40,125 nucleotides of DNA from an uncultured Pelagibacteraceae bacterium (GTDB lineage: Bacteria > Pseudomonadota > Alphaproteobacteria > Pelagibacterales > Pelagibacteraceae): positions 1 to 40,125 of the forward strand of contig CACAMG010000005.1 in the NCBI GenBank assembly GCA_902533585.1, in the 5' to 3' direction. How positions within the stretch are numbered: position 1 is the stretch's first letter; every line of letters begins with the position of its first letter. The notes beneath the pieces were generated by a model. The model saw only the letters and a program-made list of their open reading frames with translations, made no database searches and had not been told where the DNA came from. This document shows positions 31,449-39,300 of the stretch, piece after piece. The translations under genes were made by a program, and so were the position numbers.

Positions 31449-32445
31449 TTAGCTTTTTTAAATCTTCAGTAATTTTTGGCGGAATATTTATTTCTTTTTT
31501 AAGATTTTTTTTAAACCTACGTTGTTTACTTTGACCAGGATATAAAATTTCTTTTACACCTTTTATTTTAGGTAATCTTTTTATTCTTTTAATATTTTCT
31601 TTTATTCTTTTACTATAATTCCCTACAAAAAGATTAGGTTTCATAACTAAAAATAAATGACCAATATTTTGTGGACCTGAAAAGTCATCAAAAGGATCTT
31701 TTACTTTGCCGCCATGATTACCACCTGTGAATACGCCACTTAATATGTCAACCATCCAGGCAAGTCCTGAACCTCTGAAACCTGCAATCGGTAATTGAAC
31801 GCCAGCTAATGCCTTTTTTGCATCAGTAGTTGGTTTACCAAATTTATCTAGAGCAACTCCTTTAGGTATTTTTTTACCCATTCTTGCTGCAACTCTTATT
31901 TTTCCTCTATTAATAACTGAAACTGAAGTATCTAGTATAAATGGTATTCTTGATGATGTAGGTGTTCCAAAACAAATAGGATTTGTACCAAACAAGCTTT
32001 TTTTAGCACCATGAGGAGCTATAGCAGGAGGAGCGTTAGTAAAACAAAATACAATTAAATTTTTATTAACCGCTTGCTCAGCGTAGTAACCGGAAAGTCC
32101 ATAATGACCACTATTTTTAACTGCAACTAAACCAATTCCAGTTTTTTTGGCATTTTTTATTGCTTGCTTAATCCCAATATCAGCTGCAACAAATCCAATA
32201 CTGTTATTAGCATTAATTTGAGAAATTGATTGAGAAATTTTTTTTATTTTAATTTTTGGCTTAGGGTTAATAACTTTTTTGTTTATTCGATCACAATACA
32301 TTTTTAATCTAGACAATCCATGAGTAGGGGCTCCAACTAATTCTGCATTAATAAGAGCATTAGCACATATTAAAGCATGAGAACTGCTTAGTTTGTGATT
32401 TTTAAATATTTTAATGATTTTTTGTTTTAAAATCTTTTGCTTCAC
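31441..32445 (-). CDS. Ldh2/malate-ureidoglycolate-sulfolactate dehydrogenase family oxidoreductase
   Basis: NAD(P)-dependent 2-hydroxyacid dehydrogenase of the type-2 malate/lactate dehydrogenase family, 334 residues. Conserved parts are GAPTHGLSRL (39-47), NSGHYGLSGYYAEQA with catalytic His114, TNAPPAIAPHGAKKSLFGTNP and GFRGSGLAWMVDILSG. Family members oxidise malate, ureidoglycolate, 2,3-diketogulonate or (R)-sulfolactate (ComC/SlcC). Position within a sulfonate-type importer operon, two bases after tauC and overlapping dhaL, makes sulfolactate a plausible substrate, without proof. Start is GTG at 32445. The C-terminus carries a Lys-rich tail (KQRRFKKNLKKE). Confidence 0.82.
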   Translation of the reverse strand: MKQKILKQKIIKIFKNHKLSSSHALICANALINAELVGAPTHGLSRLKMYCDRINKKVINPKPKIKIKKISQSISQINANNSIGFVAADIGIKQAIKNAKKTGIGLVAVKNSGHYGLSGYYAEQAVNKNLIVFCFTNAPPAIAPHGAKKSLFGTNPICFGTPTSSRIPFILDTSVSVINRGKIRVAARMGKKIPKGVALDKFGKPTTDAKKALAGVQLPIAGFRGSGLAWMVDILSGVFTGGNHGGKVKDPFDDFSGPQNIGHLFLVMKPNLFVGNYSKRIKENIKRIKRLPKIKGVKEILYPGQSKQRRFKKNLKKEINIPPKITEDLKKLNA

Positions 32446-32447
32446 TT

Positions 32448-34358
32448 TTAACCTTTACCACGCCAAGGAATAGTTTTGTCGATTATTTTTCTAAGAGTAA
32501 CATCAAATAAAAGACCTAACATTCCCATTACAAATATAGTTATCCAAATAACTTCATATTGAAAATATTTTTTTGCAACGTTTTCAACAAAACCGATACC
32601 TGTCGTTCCTGCCAAAAATTCAGCTGCAACTAATGTTCCCCAACACATACCAATAGCAACTCTTACTCCAGTAAGAATTTCTGGTAATGAATTTGGAAAT
32701 ATAACATATCTTAGGATTTGCCATCTAGAAGCACCTAATGAATGAGCTGCGTGTATCTTTGATAATTGAGTGCCAGATGCTCCTGCTCTTGCAGAAATAA
32801 TCATTATAGATAAAGATACCATGAATAGTAAAAATACTTTTCCTACATTGTCAATTCCAAGAACAGATATTACCAGTGGTGCCCATGCAAGAGGAGGCAC
32901 TGGTCTGTATAATTCAATTAATGGATCAAAAAAACCTTTAGCAAATCTATTTAAACCCATAAACAAACCTAAAGGAACTCCAATAATTATTCCAAAAATT
33001 AAACCTAAAAATACTCTTAAAAATGAATCCCATATATGGCCCATAGGAATGGGTATTTTGAATAATTTAAATTCACCTGTCACTATCTTTAAAACTTTAC
33101 TCTTAAAGTTTGGTTTTACAGTACCATCTTCACTGTGAACGGGGTATTTGCCTGGCACAATATCTGCAATCCAATCAGGAAGAATAAAACCAATTATTCT
33201 ACTAACATCCATCATTTCATACCAAATTAATGGAATGTTTTTAAATCCAACGCTTGGTTTTAGTAAAAGAACAAATTTATTTAAAGTATCAGAAGGTTTG
33301 GGTAGCCACCTACCAGAACCTTGTTCAGAGCAACTAGGACCACTTGATACTATTGTTCCAGAAGGAAATAAAAAAATATCTACTAGCCTTAAATACCCTT
33401 GTTCTTTTTTTTGAACATTATCAAATTCTACAATTGCTTTGTTCATACCCTCTAAAGTTTTTGGTGGAAAAATGCTTGCATATTCAATTCTTCTTGCAAT
33501 TTTAAGAACATCCTTTGCTAAAGCCGAAGCAACTTCTTGAGTATCATTTAAATCAGATCTATATTTTTTAACCTCATCTTTAATTTCTTGAATTGCTCTT
33601 TTGTATTTAGGATTGTGGTTTCTTAGTTTAAAGAATTCATCACTAATTGATTTTAATTCTTTTGCAACAGCATCAAATTTCAATCCTTTTTTTGTTTTAG
33701 GAATAATCGGAATTTCTATTGTTTGTTCAACCGCAGTTCCTGACGCTCCCCATTCACCTTCTTTTATTGCTTCTTCTTTTCTTTTATTCTCTTCTTCGGA
33801 AGTTTCTTCTGGATAATTTGGTTTTTGAAATTTTATTGTTAACTGAGTAATTTTATTAGTTAATTCATCGATTTTAACTTTATTTTGGTTCTCAAAGAGA
33901 TTTTCATTTGTTAGTAGTGGGATTGTTTTTTTAGTTTTTGCAACTAAACTTAAAAGCTTATTTTTATCTTGATCTCGTAAATCTGGTGATTGGCTTATTT
34001 CTTTAGCTATTTTATCGATATTTTTATTTTCACTTTGAATAACAAAGGTGCTTTTGTATTGCCTTTCTTCTATTGGAAATAGATATTTTAGTGAAAGCAA
34101 TGAATCATTAACTTTTCCAACTTGGCAAAGTTCATTAGCTGATTTTGGGTAAAAAGCTTTTGCTATATCCCATGAATAATAAAGCCATGTCAGCAACAAA
34201 AAGCTACTTCCAACAATTACCCAATGAATACCTCCTTTTGCTCTTTCAGGATTTCCAAAAACAGCATCAACTCTTTCAGTTCTAATTAGTTTTCTTCCGT
34301 AAAGAATACACCCTATAACTGCAAAAAAAATTAAAAATGTTATTATTTGTGTAAACAT
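32448..34358 (-). CDS. tauC: taurine/sulfonate-type ABC transporter permease (TauC-like) with large N-terminal extension
   Basis: A 636-residue permease, over twice the length of ordinary TauC (about 275). The C-terminal 190 residues are the BPD_transp_1 domain, with VFLGLIFGIIIGVPLGLFMG, the coupling loop HSLGASRWQILRYVIFPNSLPE and GTLVAAEFLAGTTGIGF. The N-terminus has two hydrophobic segments (about 3-20 and 46-64). Between residue 70 and 430 lies a long hydrophilic, probably periplasmic region with charged helical stretches (about 110-185 and 250-290) and a Cys/Gly-rich patch, SSGPSCSEQGSGRW. The frame is continuous with no sign of two fused old genes. It ends 2 bases before ldh2 and starts 1 base after tauB. 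The extension may bind the receptor or ligand (inference). Confidence 0.85.
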   Translation of the reverse strand: MFTQIITFLIFFAVIGCILYGRKLIRTERVDAVFGNPERAKGGIHWVIVGSSFLLLTWLYYSWDIAKAFYPKSANELCQVGKVNDSLLSLKYLFPIEERQYKSTFVIQSENKNIDKIAKEISQSPDLRDQDKNKLLSLVAKTKKTIPLLTNENLFENQNKVKIDELTNKITQLTIKFQKPNYPEETSEEENKRKEEAIKEGEWGASGTAVEQTIEIPIIPKTKKGLKFDAVAKELKSISDEFFKLRNHNPKYKRAIQEIKDEVKKYRSDLNDTQEVASALAKDVLKIARRIEYASIFPPKTLEGMNKAIVEFDNVQKKEQGYLRLVDIFLFPSGTIVSSGPSCSEQGSGRWLPKPSDTLNKFVLLLKPSVGFKNIPLIWYEMMDVSRIIGFILPDWIADIVPGKYPVHSEDGTVKPNFKSKVLKIVTGEFKLFKIPIPMGHIWDSFLRVFLGLIFGIIIGVPLGLFMGLNRFAKGFFDPLIELYRPVPPLAWAPLVISVLGIDNVGKVFLLFMVSLSIMIISARAGASGTQLSKIHAAHSLGASRWQILRYVIFPNSLPEILTGVRVAIGMCWGTLVAAEFLAGTTGIGFVENVAKKYFQYEVIWITIFVMGMLGLLFDVTLRKIIDKTIPWRGKG

Positions 34359-34359
34359 A

Positions 34360-35157
34360 CTAAATATCTTTTCCCATAATTTCTTCTTCCATGTTCCAAA
34401 TCATGGCCAATATCTCTTCTCTTTTGCTAGAAAATTCTTTTTGTTTTTTAATTTCTCTTAAATCTCCATCTAATCCCATTGATGCAAAAGGAAGTCTATA
34501 TTCCTTATGTATACGACCAGGTCTTGGCGCCATTACGTATAATCTTTCTCCAAGTAACAGAGCCTCTTCAACAGAATGAGTAATTAAAATTATAGTTTTT
34601 CCAGTTTCTTTCCAAATTTTTAGAACTAATGATTGCATCTTTTCTCTAGTCAATGCATCAAGAGCACCCAAAGGCTCGTCCATTAAAATTAAATCTGGAT
34701 CATTAATTAAACATCTTGCAAGAGCAACTCTTTGCTGCATACCTCCAGATAATTGGTAGGTTGGAGTATTTCCAAATCCTTTTAGTCCTACTATTTCTAA
34801 CCATTCTTCAACTTTTTTTGATGTCTCTACTGGATTTTCTTTTTTCATCCTTAAACCAAAGTTTACGTTTTCGGCTACCGTCAACCATTCAAACAAAGCA
34901 CCTTGTTGAAAAACCATTCCTCTTTCAACACCAGGACCATTGATTTCATTTCCGCCTAAAACAATTGAGCCTGAAGTAGGTCTAAGAAATCCAGCTGCAA
35001 TATTTAATAATGTTGTTTTTCCACAACCAGAAGGTCCTAATACAGTTAAAAGCTCTCCTTTTTTAAGTGTAAAATTTAAATCTTTTAAAGCATGAACGGT
35101 TTCTCCTTTAGGAGTTTTAAAGATCATATTTAAATCTTGAGAAACTAGGTCGCTCAT
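34360..35157 (-). CDS. tauB: taurine/sulfonate-type ABC transporter ATP-binding protein (TauB/SsuB family)
   Basis: A 265-residue importer ATPase: Walker A GPSGCGKTTLL (about residues 40-50), Q-loop MVFQQGALFEWLTVAENV, signature LSGGMQQRVALARCL (about 131-145), Walker B LILMDEPLGALDALTRE and the switch His in ILITHSVEEALLL. GERLYVMAPRPGRI is characteristic of the nitrate/sulfonate/taurine group. It is read after the receptor gene across the terminator-like stem-loop at 35190-35221 and ends 1 base before the permease. Confidence 0.93.
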   Translation of the reverse strand: MSDLVSQDLNMIFKTPKGETVHALKDLNFTLKKGELLTVLGPSGCGKTTLLNIAAGFLRPTSGSIVLGGNEINGPGVERGMVFQQGALFEWLTVAENVNFGLRMKKENPVETSKKVEEWLEIVGLKGFGNTPTYQLSGGMQQRVALARCLINDPDLILMDEPLGALDALTREKMQSLVLKIWKETGKTIILITHSVEEALLLGERLYVMAPRPGRIHKEYRLPFASMGLDGDLREIKKQKEFSSKREEILAMIWNMEEEIMGKDI

Positions 35158-35189
35158 ACAAATAATATAATTGAATTTATGCTAAAAAA

Positions 35190-35221
35190 ATAGGCACCAA
35201 TTTAATAAATTGGCGCCTATT
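35190..35221 (-). terminator. terminator-like stem-loop between tauA and tauB
   Basis: Read on the minus strand, arms ataggcgccaattta and the near-complementary taaattggtgcctat (one G-U wobble) form a stem of about 15 pairs with almost no loop, and seven T residues follow directly. This is a classical intrinsic-terminator layout, yet the tauB ATG lies only about 30 bases downstream with no other obvious promoter, so it likely terminates part of the transcripts, giving more receptor than ATPase. Confidence 0.8.
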
Positions 35222-35241
35222 AATATTATCCTAACCTAAAA

Positions 35242-36183
35242 TTAATTAGGTAAAAAACTAGTATCTACTGCTCCATCAGGAGTGTTCATTCCTTTTAGGA
35301 ATCCAGCAAGATTACCACTTTCCATAGATTTCTTAGTTTCTGCAGGTGTTAAAAATTTAAATCCACCTATAGTTTCTTTCATATCTCCAAGTTTCATTTC
35401 AGCATCTTTAGCTATTGCGTTCAGGTCACTTTTACCTGATGCGTATCTAGCATTAGCTTCATGAGTTACTTCTATGAAAGTTCTAAGCATACCTGGGTTT
35501 TCTTTCATGAATTTGTCAGTAACAGATGTAATATCTATACCAAGAATACCAGCATCACGAGCTTCTTGAACTGTTAATAGTCTTGATCCAACTGCTACAG
35601 CAGCTTTGATAGAGTTACCACCAAATAAACATGCCATAACAACATCGCCACTTACTAACGCAGCAGCTCCTTCTTCTGGGTCCATTTGAATAACATCCAT
35701 TTTTGATCTATCAGCTCCTACAACTTTCATACTTTCATCAAAAACATACTCAGCCATTGTTCCTAGTGGAACAGCAACTTTTTTGCCTTCTAATTCAGAA
35801 GCATTAGCTTTTGTAATACCAGAAGCGTTAGATGTAACACAAGTTGTTCCACCCATTCCGTATTCCATAGCAATATCTACAAGTTTCAAAGGTGCTTTAG
35901 ATTTAACTGCATTTATAAATGGTACTAAACCTTGAGAGTAAGAGATATCAATATCTCCCGCTAACATCGCATCAGTCATTGCACCACCGTTTGCAAAGTT
36001 TGTCCATTTAACTGGCACACCCAAAGCTTTATCAAAAAGTTTTTTTACTTTATCTTCTTGGTTTGGAGTAGGCCACTCTAAGAAGAATGCAACTCTAACT
36101 TCTTTTGCAGCTGAATTAGCAACTGAAATAGATAAGCTAAGAGCAACAATAGTTCCTAGAAGAAAACTAATTATTTTTTTCAT
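35242..36183 (-). CDS. tauA: taurine-type ABC transporter substrate-binding protein (TauA)
   Basis: Periplasmic receptor of 313 residues with a signal peptide cleaved near SVANSA (residue about 24). The mature sequence EVRVAFFLEWPTPNQEDKV and AMLAGDIDISYSQGLVPF are characteristic of marine alphaproteobacterial TauA, as are KVAVPLGTMAEYVF and MDPEEGAAALVSGDVVMACLFGG. Taurine is the predicted ligand, but receptors of this branch can accept other sulfonates or small zwitterions; SSU-type residues cannot be assigned. A strong Shine-Dalgarno (aaagggga on the minus strand) precedes the ATG. It heads the operon tauABC-ldh2-dhaL and is divergent from the aminotransferase gene. Confidence 0.87.
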   Translation of the reverse strand: MKKIISFLLGTIVALSLSISVANSAAKEVRVAFFLEWPTPNQEDKVKKLFDKALGVPVKWTNFANGGAMTDAMLAGDIDISYSQGLVPFINAVKSKAPLKLVDIAMEYGMGGTTCVTSNASGITKANASELEGKKVAVPLGTMAEYVFDESMKVVGADRSKMDVIQMDPEEGAAALVSGDVVMACLFGGNSIKAAVAVGSRLLTVQEARDAGILGIDITSVTDKFMKENPGMLRTFIEVTHEANARYASGKSDLNAIAKDAEMKLGDMKETIGGFKFLTPAETKKSMESGNLAGFLKGMNTPDGAVDTSFLPN

Positions 36184-36345
36184 TATTATCCCCTTTAAAT
36201 TTAAATTTAAAAAACAGATTAAAGTGGAAAATTAGAGACTTGTAAACGATAGTTTATATAACCCCTATTCAAAAGTAATCCTATACAACTCTTAAGTGTA
36301 TTTATTAAATTACGATTTTTATAGAGAGCTTTTAAAAATTAGTCT
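36184..36345. promoter_or_regulatory. divergent control region between tauA and the aminotransferase gene, with a small palindrome
   Basis: The longest true intergenic stretch of the window (162 bases) separates the importer operon from the aminotransferase-ald operon and is where shared control would act. At 36241-36258 the sequence tgtaaac gata gtttata is an imperfect palindrome (6 of 7 positions match), a possible operator for a dimeric regulator. Its position, about 60 bases before the tauA start, suits a promoter-overlapping site. No riboswitch-like structure was recognised, and no regulator gene is adjacent. Confidence 0.4.
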
Positions 36346-37734
36346 ATGAAATCAAGAATTAAACTAACAAAAAAAATTAAAACAAATATGAGTTCAGAAA
36401 ACAAAACAACTATACCAAATTCTTTAAACGAACATTGGATGCCATTTACATCCAATAAAAGTTTTAAAGAAAGCCCAAGATTAATTACCGAAGCCAAAGG
36501 CGCGTACATGAAAAACCATCATGGTAAAACCCTGATTGATGGAAGCTCTGGTTTGTTTTGTAATCCATTGGGACATGGAAGAAAAGAAATTATTAGCGCA
36601 ATAACCAAACAACTAGAAACATTAGATTATACACAACCATTTCAACAAGGTTTTGGAGGTTCATTTGAACTAGCAACAAGAATTTCAAAACATACACCGG
36701 GAAATTTAAATAGAATTTTTTATACTATATGTGGTTCTACTGCGGTTGATACTGCTATTAAAATTGCAATTGCCTTTCATAAAGCTAAAGGAGATGGAAA
36801 AAGATTTAGGGTAGTTGGAAGAGAAAGAGCATATCATGGAATGAATATCGGCGGGACATCTGTAGGTGGAATGGTTAACAATGTAAAAGCATTCGCAAGC
36901 ATATTAATGCCTGGTGTTCTTCATATGAGACATACTCATTTACCTGAACATAAATTTGTAAGCGGGCAACCAGAAACTGGAGCTGAGCTAGCAGATGATC
37001 TAGAAAGATTTGCAATGAATTTTGGTGGAGAAAATATAGCAGCTTGCATTGTTGAACCTGTAGCAGGCTCTACTGGAACATTAGTGCCTCCCAAAGGATA
37101 TTTACAAAGATTAAGAGAAATATGTGACAAACACGGAATATTATTGATTTTTGATGAAGTAATAACAGGTTGGGGAAGAATGGGTTCCGAATTCGCTGCT
37201 CAAGAGTTTGGAGTTACACCTGATATTATGACAATGGCAAAAGCTACAACCAATGGAATAAGTCCAATGGGAGTAGTGGCATGCAAAGAAGAAATATATG
37301 ACGGAATAGTAGATAACGCACCTAAAGGAACTATAGAATTATTTCATGGATATACATACTCAGGAATACCCATATCTGTGGCCGCCGGTTTAGCCGTTCA
37401 AGATATTTTTGAAAAGGAAAATATATTTAAAAGAGTAAAAGAACTATCACCATATTTTCAAGAGGCTATCTTTTCGTTGAAAGATTTAGAAGCAGTAGAA
37501 AATATAAGAGGATATGCATTAATGGCTGGTATTGATATTAAAATGGATCAAAAACCAGGAAAAGCAGGATTTACTTGTTGGACACATTGCTATGAAGCTG
37601 GAGTTAATTTTAAAGCCACGGGAGACTGTTTAATTATTGCTCCAATGTTTATTTCTGAAAAAAAACATATCGATGAGATAGTTGATAAATTAAAAACTGG
37701 AATAACAAATTATTCTAAAAGCAAAAAAAATTAA
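36346..37734 (+). CDS. class III omega-amino acid:pyruvate aminotransferase (beta-alanine or taurine:pyruvate type)
   Basis: PLP-dependent aminotransferase of about 450-460 residues. The sequence NEHWMPFTSNKSFKESPRLI, GRERAYHGMNIGGTSVGGMV, CIVEPVAGSTGTLVPPKGY and FDEVITGWGRMG (PLP-binding Asp) match beta-alanine:pyruvate aminotransferase. The PLP lysine is in MAKATTNG (about residue 299). Known relatives use beta-alanine, taurine (Tpa), hypotaurine or GABA with pyruvate as acceptor, giving L-alanine. Alanine dehydrogenase follows after 9 bases to regenerate pyruvate, and a TauABC-type importer is divergent, so taurine or hypotaurine is a likely donor. Start: ATG 36346 or ATG 36388; the latter begins MSSENKT just before the conserved region and lacks the basic N-terminal extension, so it may be the true one. 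Confidence 0.85.
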   Translation: MKSRIKLTKKIKTNMSSENKTTIPNSLNEHWMPFTSNKSFKESPRLITEAKGAYMKNHHGKTLIDGSSGLFCNPLGHGRKEIISAITKQLETLDYTQPFQQGFGGSFELATRISKHTPGNLNRIFYTICGSTAVDTAIKIAIAFHKAKGDGKRFRVVGRERAYHGMNIGGTSVGGMVNNVKAFASILMPGVLHMRHTHLPEHKFVSGQPETGAELADDLERFAMNFGGENIAACIVEPVAGSTGTLVPPKGYLQRLREICDKHGILLIFDEVITGWGRMGSEFAAQEFGVTPDIMTMAKATTNGISPMGVVACKEEIYDGIVDNAPKGTIELFHGYTYSGIPISVAAGLAVQDIFEKENIFKRVKELSPYFQEAIFSLKDLEAVENIRGYALMAGIDIKMDQKPGKAGFTCWTHCYEAGVNFKATGDCLIIAPMFISEKKHIDEIVDKLKTGITNYSKSKKN

Positions 37735-37743
37735 TTTTCATCC

Positions 37744-38859
37744 ATGAAAATTGGCGTTCCTAAAGAAATAAAGCCACAAGAGAATAGAATTGGTTTAACA
37801 CCAGAAAGTGTAAAACTTCTAGTTTCAGAAGGGAATGAAATTTTGATTGAAAATAATGGAGGATATGAAGCTGGATTTTATAATGATCAATATAAAAAAG
37901 CTGGTGCTAAAATAGTAGAAAAAGCAGAAGATATTTTTAATGAGGCTGAAATAATAGTTAAAGTAAAAGAACCTTTATCTAATGAAGTAAAAATGATTAG
38001 AGAAAATCAAATTATTTTTACTTATTTGCATTTAGCTGCTGCTAAAGATTTAACACAAGGTTTAATTGACTCTAAATCTATTTGTATAGCATATGAAACA
38101 GTTACTGATAATAATGGTAGACTGCCTTTGCTTGCGCCGATGAGTGCTGTTGCGGGAAGAATGTCAGTACAAGCTGGTGCACATTGTTTAGAAAAAAATC
38201 AAAAAGGCAGAGGTTTGCTGCTAGGAGGTGCTCCAGGAGTAGAACCAGGAAATGTTGTAATTTTAGGTGGTGGAGTTGTTGGTGAAAATGCTGCAGTTAT
38301 TGCAACAGGAATGAGAGCAAAAGTAAATATTGTAGATAAGTCAGAAGCAAGATTGAAAGAATTAAAAGAAATTTTTGGTGATAAAATTATACCTAATTTA
38401 AGCGACAAAACAGATTTAGATAAATTAATTTCAGAATGTGACCTTTTAGTTGGAGGCGTTTTGATACCTGGTGCAGAAGCTCCAAAATTAATAACAAAGC
38501 AAATGATAAAAAAAATGAAAAGAGGATCAGTTATTGTAGATGTAGCTATAGATCAAGGAGGGTGTGTTGAAACAAGTAAACCAACTACGCACGCTGATCC
38601 AACTTATATAGTTGATGATGTAGTTCACTATTGTGTAGCAAACATGCCAGGAGGTGTTCCAAGAACATCAACTTTAGCATTAAATAAAGCAACTCTTCCT
38701 TTTTTAGCTAAGTTAGCAAAAGATGGATATAAAAAAGCCCTTAAGGACGATACTAATTTTATGGAAGGATTAAATGTTTGTGGTGGAGATGTAACTTATA
38801 AAGCAGTGGCTGATGCTTTTGGTTATAACTATGTTTCTCCAGACAAAGTAATAAATTAA
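37744..38859 (+). CDS. ald: alanine dehydrogenase
   Basis: Cytosolic NAD-dependent oxidative deamination of L-alanine to pyruvate and ammonium. The 371-residue sequence has the Ald N-terminus MKIGVPKEIKPQENRIGLTP, KVKEPL with its Lys, YLHLAAA with the catalytic His (about residue 96), LAPMSAVAGRMSVQAGA, the Rossmann motif VVILGGGVVGENAA (about 175-188) and DVAIDQGGCVETSKPTTH. All are standard. Paired with the pyruvate-dependent aminotransferase it forms the known pyruvate/alanine cycle that drains amino groups as ammonium during taurine or beta-alanine use. A SET-domain gene starts at the base after its stop. Confidence 0.95.
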   Translation: MKIGVPKEIKPQENRIGLTPESVKLLVSEGNEILIENNGGYEAGFYNDQYKKAGAKIVEKAEDIFNEAEIIVKVKEPLSNEVKMIRENQIIFTYLHLAAAKDLTQGLIDSKSICIAYETVTDNNGRLPLLAPMSAVAGRMSVQAGAHCLEKNQKGRGLLLGGAPGVEPGNVVILGGGVVGENAAVIATGMRAKVNIVDKSEARLKELKEIFGDKIIPNLSDKTDLDKLISECDLLVGGVLIPGAEAPKLITKQMIKKMKRGSVIVDVAIDQGGCVETSKPTTHADPTYIVDDVVHYCVANMPGGVPRTSTLALNKATLPFLAKLAKDGYKKALKDDTNFMEGLNVCGGDVTYKAVADAFGYNYVSPDKVIN

Positions 38860-39300
38860 ATGTATAGACCTTTGCCAAAACAATTAACAATTAAAGACTC
38901 ACCTATTGAGGGATTAGGGTTGTACGCAAAAGAAGATATTAAGAAAAATTCTTTTATTGGGATAACACACATAAGAGACGAACAATTTGAAAATAAATAT
39001 ATTAGAACTCCTTTAGGAGGTTTTTATAATCATTCTGATCATCCAAATATAATTAGAATGGTATCTGACGCATTACCAAGATTAAATTTTGGTGATCAAG
39101 TTGATCCAAACACTGATAAAAAAGTAATTAAAGATGGAAAAAATGATAGGGAAAATATGTATTATAATTTACATGAAAAAAGTGATGCAAAATATATGTT
39201 TATGATAACAATCAAAGATGTAAAAGCAGGACAAGAATTAGTTGCTAATTATAATCTTTACACTTATCCAAAAACGGGTGTTGGCTTACAAATGATATGA
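38860..39300 (+). CDS. SET-domain protein (putative lysine methyltransferase)
   Basis: A 146-residue compact SET domain. The N-terminal SPIEGLGLYAKEDIKKNSFIG corresponds to the G.GlfA strand of SET proteins, FYNHSDHPN (about residues 54-62) is the NHxxxPN SAM-binding motif, and KAGQELVANYNLYTY near the end is the GEEL..Y catalytic/pseudoknot element. SET enzymes methylate protein lysines; free-standing bacterial ones modify ribosomal or other proteins, but the target here is unknown. It directly abuts ald (ATG immediately after TAA) and its TGA overlaps the next start, so it is a member of the aminotransferase-ald operon. Confidence 0.82.
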   Translation: MYRPLPKQLTIKDSPIEGLGLYAKEDIKKNSFIGITHIRDEQFENKYIRTPLGGFYNHSDHPNIIRMVSDALPRLNFGDQVDPNTDKKVIKDGKNDRENMYYNLHEKSDAKYMFMITIKDVKAGQELVANYNLYTYPKTGVGLQMI

